Source: Burkholderiales bacterium
GTDB taxonomy: Bacteria > Pseudomonadota > Gammaproteobacteria > Burkholderiales > Burkholderiaceae_C
Length of the DNA stretch: 36,291 nt
Reading direction: 5' to 3'
Assembly (NCBI GenBank): GCA_028868305.1
Contig: JAGWUS010000039.1
Coordinates: 1-36,291, forward strand
This document shows positions 23,375 through 31,155 of this stretch, one piece after another. Numbering within the stretch: position 1 is the first letter of the stretch; each line of letters opens with the position of its first letter. The translations under genes were made by a program, and so were the position numbers. The notes beneath the pieces were generated by a model, which ran no database searches, had not been told where the DNA came from, and worked only from the letters and a program-made list of their open reading frames with translations.

Positions 23375-24862
23375 TCAGTGTGCGTCGGCTTGCCTGGCGG
23401 CGGCAACGGCTTCAGACGCGTCACTCTTGGCGCCGTTGAAAAACAGGTTGAGCAACACGGCGGAGATAGATGCCAGCAGGATTCCGGACTCTATCAAGGG
23501 ATGCAAACTGTGCGGCATCCACTGCTTGAAGTTGGGGGCAATCAGGGGAATCATGCCGATGCCAATGGAAATCGCAACTATGAGCGCATTGAAACGGTTG
23601 TTCTTGAAATCCACTCCGCCCAGGATGCGGATACCGGTGGCGGCCACCATGCCAAACATCACCAATCCGGCACCCCCCAGGACCACGGTTGGCAAGGATT
23701 CAACCAATGCCGCCATCTTGGGCAGCACACCCAGAATGATCAGGATGACGCCGCCGGCCACGCAGACAAAGCGGCTTTTCACGCCCGTCACGGCCACCAG
23801 ACCAACGTTCTGTGAGAAGCTGGTGTAGGGGAAGGTATTGAATATGCCGCCTATCAGCGTGCCCAGACCATCCGTGCGCAGGCCGCGCGTCAAAGCCCGA
23901 CGGTCAACGGTGCGGTCTGTCATCTCGCCCAGCGCAAGGAACATGCCGGTAGATTCAATCATGACAACCACCATGACCAGTGTCATGGTTAGGATCAGGA
24001 TGGGATTGAAAGTCGGGGTGGCAATCTCGAAGGGCAGCACCAGATCAAACCACGCCGCCTTGCCGACCTTGTCGAAAGTCATCAGACCCATGGCGGTGGC
24101 CACGACAGCACCAATCACGATGCCGAGCAGCACTGAAATATTGGCCAGAAAGCCCTTCGCGTACTTGGCAATCAGCATGATGGACACCAGCACCACGGCA
24201 GCAATACCCACACCAGTGAGGTCCGCATACTTGGGATTCGGCACACTGGGCACCAGTGCCAGCCCCTTGGGAACCGCGGGAATGGCCGCCCCCGGCGCAC
24301 CAGCCGCAGCCGCGGCGTCTGCCAGCCATTTCGCGTGCTCGGGATTGACCACGCTGGGCGCCGTGGGGCCAAACGGGTTGCCAAAAATCCAGTTGATACC
24401 AACCCGCATCAGGCTGATCCCGATGACCGCAATGATGGTGCCGGTAACCACCGGGGGGAAAAAGCGGAGCATGCCGCTGACAAGCGGCGCAATCAGGATG
24501 GAAATGACACCTGCGCCAATGATGGCCCCAAAGATCGCCCCCGCACCTTCCACTCCAGGCAAACTCCCTGCCATGGCTACCATGGGTGCCACCGAGGCAA
24601 ACGTCACCCCCATCATCACCGGCAATCTGATGCCAAACCACTGGCTTGCCCCCAGGGACTGAATCAGCGTTACGAGCCCACAGCAAAACAGGTCAGCCGA
24701 AATGAGCATGGCCACCTGCTCAGGGCTGAGTTTGAGTGCCCTCCCCACAATCAGCGGTACTGCCACCGCGCCGGCGTACATCACCAGAACATGTTGCAGG
24801 CCCAGTGTGGCCAGCTTGCCGACGGGTAGCACCTCGTCAACGGGATGGGTGGAATCTGCCAT
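23375..24862 (-). CDS. Xanthine/uracil-type permease (NCS2/NAT family)
   Basis: A 495-residue inner-membrane nucleobase:proton symporter with about 14 hydrophobic segments. The NAT family marks are all present: GLQHVLVMYAGAVAVPLIVG, MGVTFASVAPM, VIESTGMFLALGEMTDR with the substrate-binding glutamate, and GGIFNTFPYTSFSQNVGLVAVTGVKSRF. The last two resemble xanthine/urate carriers more than uracil carriers. A hydrophilic Ala/Pro-rich loop (about 175-215, EHAKWLADAAAAAGAPGAA...) is longer than usual. The ATG at 24860-24862 is preferred over a TTG 12 nt earlier; no clear ribosome site is seen. Two TGTATACA palindromes stand 34-64 nt upstream. Purine uptake is likely; exact specificity is not. Confidence 0.88.
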   Translation of the reverse strand: MADSTHPVDEVLPVGKLATLGLQHVLVMYAGAVAVPLIVGRALKLSPEQVAMLISADLFCCGLVTLIQSLGASQWFGIRLPVMMGVTFASVAPMVAMAGSLPGVEGAGAIFGAIIGAGVISILIAPLVSGMLRFFPPVVTGTIIAVIGISLMRVGINWIFGNPFGPTAPSVVNPEHAKWLADAAAAAGAPGAAIPAVPKGLALVPSVPNPKYADLTGVGIAAVVLVSIMLIAKYAKGFLANISVLLGIVIGAVVATAMGLMTFDKVGKAAWFDLVLPFEIATPTFNPILILTMTLVMVVVMIESTGMFLALGEMTDRTVDRRALTRGLRTDGLGTLIGGIFNTFPYTSFSQNVGLVAVTGVKSRFVCVAGGVILIILGVLPKMAALVESLPTVVLGGAGLVMFGMVAATGIRILGGVDFKNNRFNALIVAISIGIGMIPLIAPNFKQWMPHSLHPLIESGILLASISAVLLNLFFNGAKSDASEAVAAARQADAH

Positions 24863-24894
24863 AGGACGCCCCAAATAGGTTGGAATACGTCAAA

Positions 24895-24927
24895 CTGTAT
24901 ACACTTTTTATTCAAATGTGTATACAG
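24895..24927. promoter_or_regulatory. Twin TGTATACA operator upstream of the permease
   Basis: CTGTATACAC (24895-24904) and GTGTATACAG (24918-24927) form a perfect 10-bp inverted repeat around a 13-bp AT-rich spacer. Each half also contains the 8-bp palindrome TGTATACA, so the site may bind two dimers with centres 23 bp apart. GTATAC palindromes are typical of GntR-family (FadR subgroup) operators. The likely regulator is not in the window. Confidence 0.7.
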
Positions 24928-24939
24928 AATTTCCCTTAG

Positions 24940-26223
24940 TCACTGGCGCTGGTGCACCACCCGTTGCGGATAGGGAATCTCAATATGGTTCTGGCGCAGC
25001 GCCGCCAGGATCGCCAGGTTGATGTCAGAGCGCAAATTAGCCTGTCCACGCTCAATATCCTCCACCCAGTACCCCAGTGTGAACTCCAGCCCGTCTGCAC
25101 CGAAAGCCGACAAATGGGCGGCCGGCGCCGGATCGCTCAAAACCCGCTGCTGAGCCAAGGCTGCCTCCACCAGCAGCCGGCTTACCAAGGCAACATCACT
25201 GTCGTAGCCCACACTGACGACAGTCGTCTGGCTCACTTGGGAATCCATCAATGACAAGTTCTCCACCCGGTTGGTGATGAGCATCTCGTTAGGGACAATC
25301 GACTCGCGCCCTGCTTGCGAGCGCACTACGGTGTAGCGGGCATTAATCTGGGTGATCACCCCTTCAAAATTATCGACACGTACCGTGTCCCCAATGCGCA
25401 TGCTGCGCTCCGCCAGGATCACAAAGCCGCTGACGTAATTGGCCGCCAGTTTTTGCAGCCCAAATCCGATCCCCACACCCACGGCGCCTCCCAACACCGA
25501 CAGGGCGGTCAGGTCAATACCCACCGCAGAAAGCGCCAGGATCAGGCCCACAAACATCAGAAGCGCACGAGTAGCGTTGCTCACCGCCTTGCGCAGCGAC
25601 AACTCGCCCCCGGTAGCGGACTTTAGCAAGCGGGTTTCAATCGCCGCAGAAATCCACAGCGTAAAGATCAACACTGCACCAGAGGTCAGCATGCCCTCAA
25701 GCATGCTGCGTACCGACAGCGTGGTACCGCCCACCTTCCAGGTAATCAGGTCAAGTTCATTCAGAACCACAGGCAGCAAGCCACTAACCCACAGCACCAT
25801 GGCCAGCCAGGCCACCCAGGAAATGGTCTGCTCCAGCAAACGCGCCCAGCGCGACTCGACAAACGCTACACGCAGCACATTCACACCTACCCGGATGACC
25901 ACCAGTGAAATCAGCACCGGAATGGCCACCTTGAAAATGGCCACCGAAATGTACCGGTCCAGCACTTCCAGCGCGGCATAGCCCATGCACAGCAATACCA
26001 GCGGGAACAGTACGCCGTCCACGTTTGTTCGCCCAAACCAGATGGAGCGTTGCTCCTGCAAGCCCAGCGTACGTCGCAAGGCGGCCACCAGACCCAAAGC
26101 CATGATCAGACAGAGTCCGAGTACCGCCAGTTCAATCAATACGGTGGGCTGGGCAAACGCTGCAATCCAGCCTGCAAAATCGTCAATGGGTTTGGGTGCC
26201 GGGACCCGCATCGTTGTTGCCAT
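24940..26223 (-). CDS. MscS-family mechanosensitive channel
   Basis: A 427-residue inner-membrane channel, larger than E. coli MscS because of extra N-terminal transmembrane helices (about six before the pore helix). The pore-lining helix and beta domain are clear: TALSVLGGAVGVGIGFGLQKLAANYVSGFVILAERSMRIGDTVRVDNFEGVITQINARYTVVR, followed by IVPNEMLITNRVENLS. The protein would open under membrane tension and release solutes on osmotic downshift. Its ATG overlaps the stop codon of the histone-deacetylase-like gene (TAATG), giving translational coupling. The frame is open further upstream but overlaps that gene. Confidence 0.9.
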   Translation of the reverse strand: MATTMRVPAPKPIDDFAGWIAAFAQPTVLIELAVLGLCLIMALGLVAALRRTLGLQEQRSIWFGRTNVDGVLFPLVLLCMGYAALEVLDRYISVAIFKVAIPVLISLVVIRVGVNVLRVAFVESRWARLLEQTISWVAWLAMVLWVSGLLPVVLNELDLITWKVGGTTLSVRSMLEGMLTSGAVLIFTLWISAAIETRLLKSATGGELSLRKAVSNATRALLMFVGLILALSAVGIDLTALSVLGGAVGVGIGFGLQKLAANYVSGFVILAERSMRIGDTVRVDNFEGVITQINARYTVVRSQAGRESIVPNEMLITNRVENLSLMDSQVSQTTVVSVGYDSDVALVSRLLVEAALAQQRVLSDPAPAAHLSAFGADGLEFTLGYWVEDIERGQANLRSDINLAILAALRQNHIEIPYPQRVVHQRQ

Positions 26224-27176
26224 TAGAGATCTGCCAGAACACGGATATGCGCTTCCACACTGCGGGCCAGTGCGCCGAGGTTGTAGCCGCCCTCCAGGCA
26301 GGAAACCACCCGCCCTTGTGCATGGCGCTGCGCCACCGCTTTGAGTTGTGCCGTGATCCACGCAAAGTCCGACTCCACCAGGCCCATCTGGCCCAGGTCG
26401 TCCTCGCGGTGGGCATCAAAGCCGGCACTGATGAAAATCATCTCCGGCCTGTAGGCCTCCAGCCGGGGCAACCAGGTGCTGGCAATCAGCTCGCGCACCG
26501 CATCCCCCCTGGTATAGGCAGACACAGGCAGATTGACCAGGTTGCTCGCGTTGGAGCGCGCGCCACCATCGGGATAAAACGGATGCTGGAAAAAGCTCAC
26601 CATCAAAATGCGCTGGTCACCCGCCACGATGTCTTCGGTACCATTGCCGTGGTGCACATCGAAATCGGCAATGGCCACGCGCTTCAGGCCATGGCGCTCC
26701 AGGGCATAACGCGCAGCCGCCGCCACGTTGTTGAAAAAACAGAACCCCATGGCCTTGTCGCGGCAGGCATGGTGGCCGGGCGGGCGAATTGCGCAAAACG
26801 CGTTCTCCATTTCGCCGGCCATGACCGCATCAGTCGCCGCAATGGCGGCGCCTGCAGCGCGCAGCGCGGCATCCCAGGTGTGCACATTCATGGACGTATC
26901 GGGGTCGACCTGCGCATGGGTCGGGCCACCCGCGTTGATTTCCTCGCGCAGGCTGTCGGTCAGGCCACGCAGCGAGGCAATGTGCATGCGGCCGTGGGCC
27001 AGCTCCAGATCGGCAATGGGGGCCTGGGGCGCTTCACGCCGGTCCAGTGAAAGCATCAATCCACTGGCCAGCAGCATGTTGTCGATTGCAGCGAGCCGTT
27101 CAGGGCACTCGGGATGGCCCCGTCCCATTTCATGCTTGCGGCAATCGGGGTGGTAAAAGTATCCGGTCTTGTTCAC
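26223..27176 (-). CDS. Histone deacetylase family (acetylpolyamine/acetoin-type) amidohydrolase
   Basis: A zinc amidohydrolase of about 317 residues, of the HDAC/AcuC/AphA superfamily. The start TGYFYHPDCRKHEMGRGHPECPERL is the family opening. RPPGHHA gives the catalytic His pair, DFDVHHGNGT and FDAHREDDLG the zinc ligands, and LEGGYN the end motif. Bacterial members remove acetyl groups from polyamines or other small amines, or from lysines; the substrate is not known here. The start is uncertain: no ATG fits, so I use the GTG at 27174-27176, with an adjacent TTG at 27179. A longer ATG-initiated version would overlap the divergent moxR-like gene. It is coupled to the downstream MscS gene. 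Confidence 0.88.
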   Translation of the reverse strand: MNKTGYFYHPDCRKHEMGRGHPECPERLAAIDNMLLASGLMLSLDRREAPQAPIADLELAHGRMHIASLRGLTDSLREEINAGGPTHAQVDPDTSMNVHTWDAALRAAGAAIAATDAVMAGEMENAFCAIRPPGHHACRDKAMGFCFFNNVAAAARYALERHGLKRVAIADFDVHHGNGTEDIVAGDQRILMVSFFQHPFYPDGGARSNASNLVNLPVSAYTRGDAVRELIASTWLPRLEAYRPEMIFISAGFDAHREDDLGQMGLVESDFAWITAQLKAVAQRHAQGRVVSCLEGGYNLGALARSVEAHIRVLADL

Positions 27177-27217
27177 CAATGCACTCGTGGTTGAAAATTT
27201 TCGGGTAACGTCCTGCC

Positions 27218-28138
27218 ATGGATGTACAACACACACTCGAGGCCTTACGCGATCAGCTTAACACGGTGATTGTGGGCAAGCCCGACCAGATCCAGGACTG
27301 CATGGCCTGCCTGCTGGCGGGCGGACACCTGCTGATCGACGACGTGCCCGGCGTTGGTAAGACCACCCTGGCGCATGCACTGGCACGCACCTTTGGCCTG
27401 CAGTTTTCACGGGTGCAATTCACCTCGGACCTGATGCCCAGCGACCTGTCTGGCGTATCCATCTATGAGCGCGGCAAAGAGGCTTTTGTGTTCCATCCCG
27501 GCCCCATCTTTGCCCAGGTTTTGCTGGCTGACGAAATCAACCGTGCCAGCCCCAAAACTCAGAGCGCACTGCTCGAAGCGATGGAGGAAAAGCAGGTCAC
27601 GATCGAGGGCGAAACCCGGCCTCTGCCCACACCCTTCTTTGTGATTGCCACCCAAAATCCGCTGGACCAGGTAGGCACCTACGCCCTGCCGGAGTCGCAG
27701 CTGGACCGCTTTCTGATGCGCATCTCCCTGGGCTACCCGGACCGTGCTGCCGAGCGCGAACTGCTGATGGGACATGACCGCCGCGCCATGCTCGACCAGC
27801 TGCCCAGCCTGCTGGGTGCGGGCGAGCTGGCGCAACTTCAGCAGCAGGTGCTGGCGGTGCATGCGGCAGATCCCCTGCTGGACTATGTGCAGGACCTGAT
27901 CGCAGCCAGCCGCTCGGGGCAATGGTTCCTGCAAGGCCTGAGCCCGCGCGCCGGCATAGCCGTGGTACGTGCTGCCAAAGCCCAGGCACTGCTCAGCGGC
28001 CGCACGTATGTGGCCCCAGACGACGTGCAGGCCGTGCTGCCCCAGACCATTGCCCACCGCCTGATTCCGGTAGGCGACGCCGGTCGCGGTTCCGTAGAGC
28101 AAGTGCGCGCCATGCTGCAGGCAATCGCTTTACCCTGA
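27218..28138 (+). CDS. MoxR-family AAA+ ATPase
   Basis: A 306-residue AAA+ ATPase of the MoxR group, chaperone-like proteins that work with DUF58/VWA partners. Walker A is GVPGVGKT (about 44-51), Walker B LLADEINRA, and sensor 1 IATQNP. The substrate-side signature GTYALPESQLDRFLMRI is complete, and the lid domain carries the sensor 2 region SPRAGIAVVRAAKA. The ATG at 27218 lacks a Shine-Dalgarno sequence; TAACGT ends six bases before it. It is the first gene of a five-gene set in which the DUF58 start overlaps its stop (TGATG). The downstream genes suggest a cell-envelope role. Confidence 0.93.
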   Translation: MDVQHTLEALRDQLNTVIVGKPDQIQDCMACLLAGGHLLIDDVPGVGKTTLAHALARTFGLQFSRVQFTSDLMPSDLSGVSIYERGKEAFVFHPGPIFAQVLLADEINRASPKTQSALLEAMEEKQVTIEGETRPLPTPFFVIATQNPLDQVGTYALPESQLDRFLMRISLGYPDRAAERELLMGHDRRAMLDQLPSLLGAGELAQLQQQVLAVHAADPLLDYVQDLIAASRSGQWFLQGLSPRAGIAVVRAAKAQALLSGRTYVAPDDVQAVLPQTIAHRLIPVGDAGRGSVEQVRAMLQAIALP

Positions 28139-29091
28139 TGACCATCCGGCGCCGGTTACAGCAGTGGTTCGAGTCACGCATCGCGCCGCGCGACTGCGTC
28201 ACGCTGACGCAGCGCAATGTCTACATCCTGCCCACTTCCGCGGGCTGGATGATGGCGTTCACCCTGCTGGTGCTGCTGGTGGCCAGCATCAACTACCAGC
28301 TCAACCTGGGTTATGTGCTCACGTTTCTGCTCACCGGGAGTACCGTGATTGGCATGCATGTGTGCCACGGCACCCTGCGCGGGCTCACTATGAATTTGGT
28401 AGCACCTGACGCCCATTTCGCAGGGGGCAACATCCCGATTTCTGTGCATCTGGTGAGCCAGCGCAAGTCGGTGCGCTACAGCATTGGCCTGGCTTTGTGG
28501 GGCAGCGACCACTGGAGTTGGACCGATGTCCCTGCCCAGGGCCACAGTACCTTGCAGGTGGCTTGCACACCGCTGCCACGCGGCCTGCACCGCATCCCCA
28601 CGTTGACCGCAGAAACACGCTTTCCCCTGGGCACCTTTCGCGTGTGGACCGTGTGGCGGCCAGCGGCCCAGGTACTGGTCTACCCGGCCCCAGAATTGCA
28701 CGCCCCGCCCCTGCCTGCGGGCGAGCCGTGCGGCGGCGGTGCCAGTGCGGTGCGGCGCCACACCACCGGTGAGTTTGATGGCGTGCGCGCCTACCGCCGG
28801 GGTGACCCGCTCAAACGGGTGGTCTGGAAAAAAGTGGCCAAGGCGGACGAACTGGTCAGCCGTGACGCACAGCAGGTGCACCGCATGGAACTATGGCTGG
28901 ATCTGGCCCACACCGGCAGCACCCAGTCGCTGGAGCACAGGCTCTCGCGGCTGTGCGCTTGGGTGCTGGCAGCACAGGAACAGCAGCTAAGCTACGGGTT
29001 GCGTCTGGCTGCCGTTGAGATTGCGCCGAACGTGGGCGAAGCGCATAAAAAGGCCTGCCTGCAGGCACTGGCCCTCTACGCAGGGAGCTGA
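28138..29091 (+). CDS. DUF58 membrane protein
   Basis: A 317-residue protein with two hydrophobic segments (about 35-80, MAFTLLVLLVASINY and GYVLTFLLTGSTVIGMHV) followed by a soluble region. The DUF58 core motif is present: GEFDGVRAYRRGDPLKRVVWKKVAKADELVSRD. The C-terminal part has the VWA-like fold seen in MoxR partners. The start ATG at 28138 overlaps the MoxR stop by one base, so translation is coupled. Its biochemical role is unknown; MoxR-DUF58-transglutaminase trios are common in proteobacteria. The frame is open upstream within the MoxR gene, but that extension is an overlap artefact. Confidence 0.9.
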   Translation: MTIRRRLQQWFESRIAPRDCVTLTQRNVYILPTSAGWMMAFTLLVLLVASINYQLNLGYVLTFLLTGSTVIGMHVCHGTLRGLTMNLVAPDAHFAGGNIPISVHLVSQRKSVRYSIGLALWGSDHWSWTDVPAQGHSTLQVACTPLPRGLHRIPTLTAETRFPLGTFRVWTVWRPAAQVLVYPAPELHAPPLPAGEPCGGGASAVRRHTTGEFDGVRAYRRGDPLKRVVWKKVAKADELVSRDAQQVHRMELWLDLAHTGSTQSLEHRLSRLCAWVLAAQEQQLSYGLRLAAVEIAPNVGEAHKKACLQALALYAGS

Positions 29092-29093
29092 GT

Positions 29094-31154
29094 ATGCACA
29101 AGCACCTGTACAAGCGCATGCACAACCTGCCCCGCGATGCCCGGGACACCCTTTTCCTGCTCTTCGTCATTGCCTGGATCATTGCGCCCCAAATCGCACA
29201 CCTGCCTGTGTGGTGCAGTGCCATGGCCGCCGGCGTTCTCGTGTGGCGGGGATGGCTGGCGGTGCAAGGCCACCCCTTGCCACGCCGGCGCTGGCTGATG
29301 GTCCTTTTACTGCTGGCCACCGTGGGCACCTACTGGAGCCACAAGACCCTGATGGGGCGGGACGCAGGGGTCACCTTTGCTGTGGTGCTGCTGACCCTCA
29401 AGACACTGGAAATGCGCGCCCGTCGCGATGCCTTTGTCATCTTTTTCCTCGGCTTCTTTACCCTGCTGTCCAACTTCTTTTTTTCGCAGAGCTTGCCCGT
29501 TGCAGCCTCCATGCTGATCGGCATGCTGGGCCTGCTCACTGCTGTGGTGAACAGTCACATGCCGGTGGGCCGCCCGCCGCTGCGCCTGGCAGCCAAAACG
29601 GCTGGATGGATGGCGCTGTTGGGCGCACCCATCATGGCCGTGCTGTTCATACTATTTCCGCGCATTGCACCGCTATGGGGGGTACCGTCTGACGCCATGA
29701 GCGGACGCAGCGGCCTGTCCGCAAGCATGAAGGTCGGCACCATTGCCGAGCTCGCGCTCGACAGCAGCATCGCCATGCGCATCCGCTTTGACGGCGCACC
29801 GCCGCGCCAGAGCGAGTTGTATTTCCGCGGGCCGGTGCTGTCCACTTTTAACGGACGCGAATGGACGCCACTGCGCTCCGCGTTTCCGCCCCGCATGCAG
29901 CTCCCGGCCAGCGTGCAGGTGCAGGGAGACCCCATCCGCTACCAAGTGACTCTGGAGCCCAACAACCGCCCCTGGCTTCTGGTGCTCGACGCCACGCCGG
30001 CCAAGCCCGACATCGTGGGCTACACCGCCAGCATGACCCCAGAGCTGCAATGGTTGGTGGACCGCCCGATGAGCGACCTGGTGCGCTACCGGGCGGAGAG
30101 CTACCCCACATTCAGCCACGGCCCTGCCCGCATGGTGACGGGCTTGCAGGACTACCTCGACCTGCCGCCCGGCCTGAACCCGCGCACCCTGCAACTGGCC
30201 ATGGACATGCGCCGCGACCCGCGGTGGGCCCACGCAGATGGCACCGCGCTGGTCGCTGCAGTCATGGAGCGGCTGCGCACCGGTGGCTACACCTACACCC
30301 TGGAGCCTGGGGTGTTTGGCATCCATGCGGCCGACGAATTCTGGTTTGACCGCAAGCAGGGCTTTTGCGAACACATTGCGTCTAGCTTTGTGCTGCTGAT
30401 GCGCGCACTGGACGTTCCGGCCCGCGTGGTGACCGGCTACCAGGGCGGAGAGGCCAATCCGGTCGATGGCTTCTGGACCGTACGCCAGAGCGACGCCCAT
30501 GCCTGGGCTGAGGTGTGGATCGCCGGTCAGGGTTGGGTGCGGGTGGACCCGACTTCGGCGGTGGCGCCTGGGCGCACCGGCAGCTTTCAGCGGCTGGCCG
30601 CCCCCAGCAACGTGTTTGCCCAGGCGCTGGGCACCGTGAGCCCGGCCTTTGCGGTGAATCTGCGCGCCATGTGGGAAGCCGTCAACAACCGCTGGAACCA
30701 GTGGGTACTTAACTATTCGCAGGCCCGCCAGTTCGAGCTGCTGCGCAATCTGGGATTTGCATCGCCCAGCTGGGAAGACCTCACCTATGTGCTGATCGCC
30801 CTTGTGGTCGGCGTCAGCCTGCTGGGCGCGGCGTGGACACTGTGGGAGCGCAGTCGCCAGGACCCGTGGTTGCGCCTGCTGCAGCTGGCGGCGCGACGGC
30901 TTGCGGCCGCCGGCCTGGACATTCCGGCCAACACGCCACCACGCCAGATGGCAACCCTCTTGCAGCGCCACGCAGGAACCACCGAAGCACACAAGCAGAC
31001 CATCGTCGGATGGCTATTGCGGCTGGAGGCATGGCGCTACGCTCCACACAACGCAACCCCGGACGCCAGCCGCACGCTCGCTACACTGCAACGCGAAGCC
31101 CGGCAACTGCCCTGGCCCGCCAGCAGGCCTTCCACATCCTCGAGCAAGCTTTGA
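29094..31154 (+). CDS. tgpA: TgpA-like membrane transglutaminase
   Basis: A 686-residue protein: about five to six N-terminal transmembrane helices (20-195), a large periplasmic region with a papain-like transglutaminase domain, one further helix (about 563-585), and a cytoplasmic tail. The catalytic triad is Cys425 (KQGFCEHIAS), His469 (SDAHAWAEVW) and Asp485 (WVRVDPTSA). The spacing equals that of Pseudomonas aeruginosa TgpA, an essential protein of unknown substrate. GGGAG in the end of the DUF58 gene serves as ribosome site; the start is two bases after that stop. An envelope function, perhaps linked to peptidoglycan, is inferred from the lytic transglycosylase and SPOR genes that follow. 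Confidence 0.92.
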   Translation: MHKHLYKRMHNLPRDARDTLFLLFVIAWIIAPQIAHLPVWCSAMAAGVLVWRGWLAVQGHPLPRRRWLMVLLLLATVGTYWSHKTLMGRDAGVTFAVVLLTLKTLEMRARRDAFVIFFLGFFTLLSNFFFSQSLPVAASMLIGMLGLLTAVVNSHMPVGRPPLRLAAKTAGWMALLGAPIMAVLFILFPRIAPLWGVPSDAMSGRSGLSASMKVGTIAELALDSSIAMRIRFDGAPPRQSELYFRGPVLSTFNGREWTPLRSAFPPRMQLPASVQVQGDPIRYQVTLEPNNRPWLLVLDATPAKPDIVGYTASMTPELQWLVDRPMSDLVRYRAESYPTFSHGPARMVTGLQDYLDLPPGLNPRTLQLAMDMRRDPRWAHADGTALVAAVMERLRTGGYTYTLEPGVFGIHAADEFWFDRKQGFCEHIASSFVLLMRALDVPARVVTGYQGGEANPVDGFWTVRQSDAHAWAEVWIAGQGWVRVDPTSAVAPGRTGSFQRLAAPSNVFAQALGTVSPAFAVNLRAMWEAVNNRWNQWVLNYSQARQFELLRNLGFASPSWEDLTYVLIALVVGVSLLGAAWTLWERSRQDPWLRLLQLAARRLAAAGLDIPANTPPRQMATLLQRHAGTTEAHKQTIVGWLLRLEAWRYAPHNATPDASRTLATLQREARQLPWPASRPSTSSSKL

Positions 31155-31155
31155 C

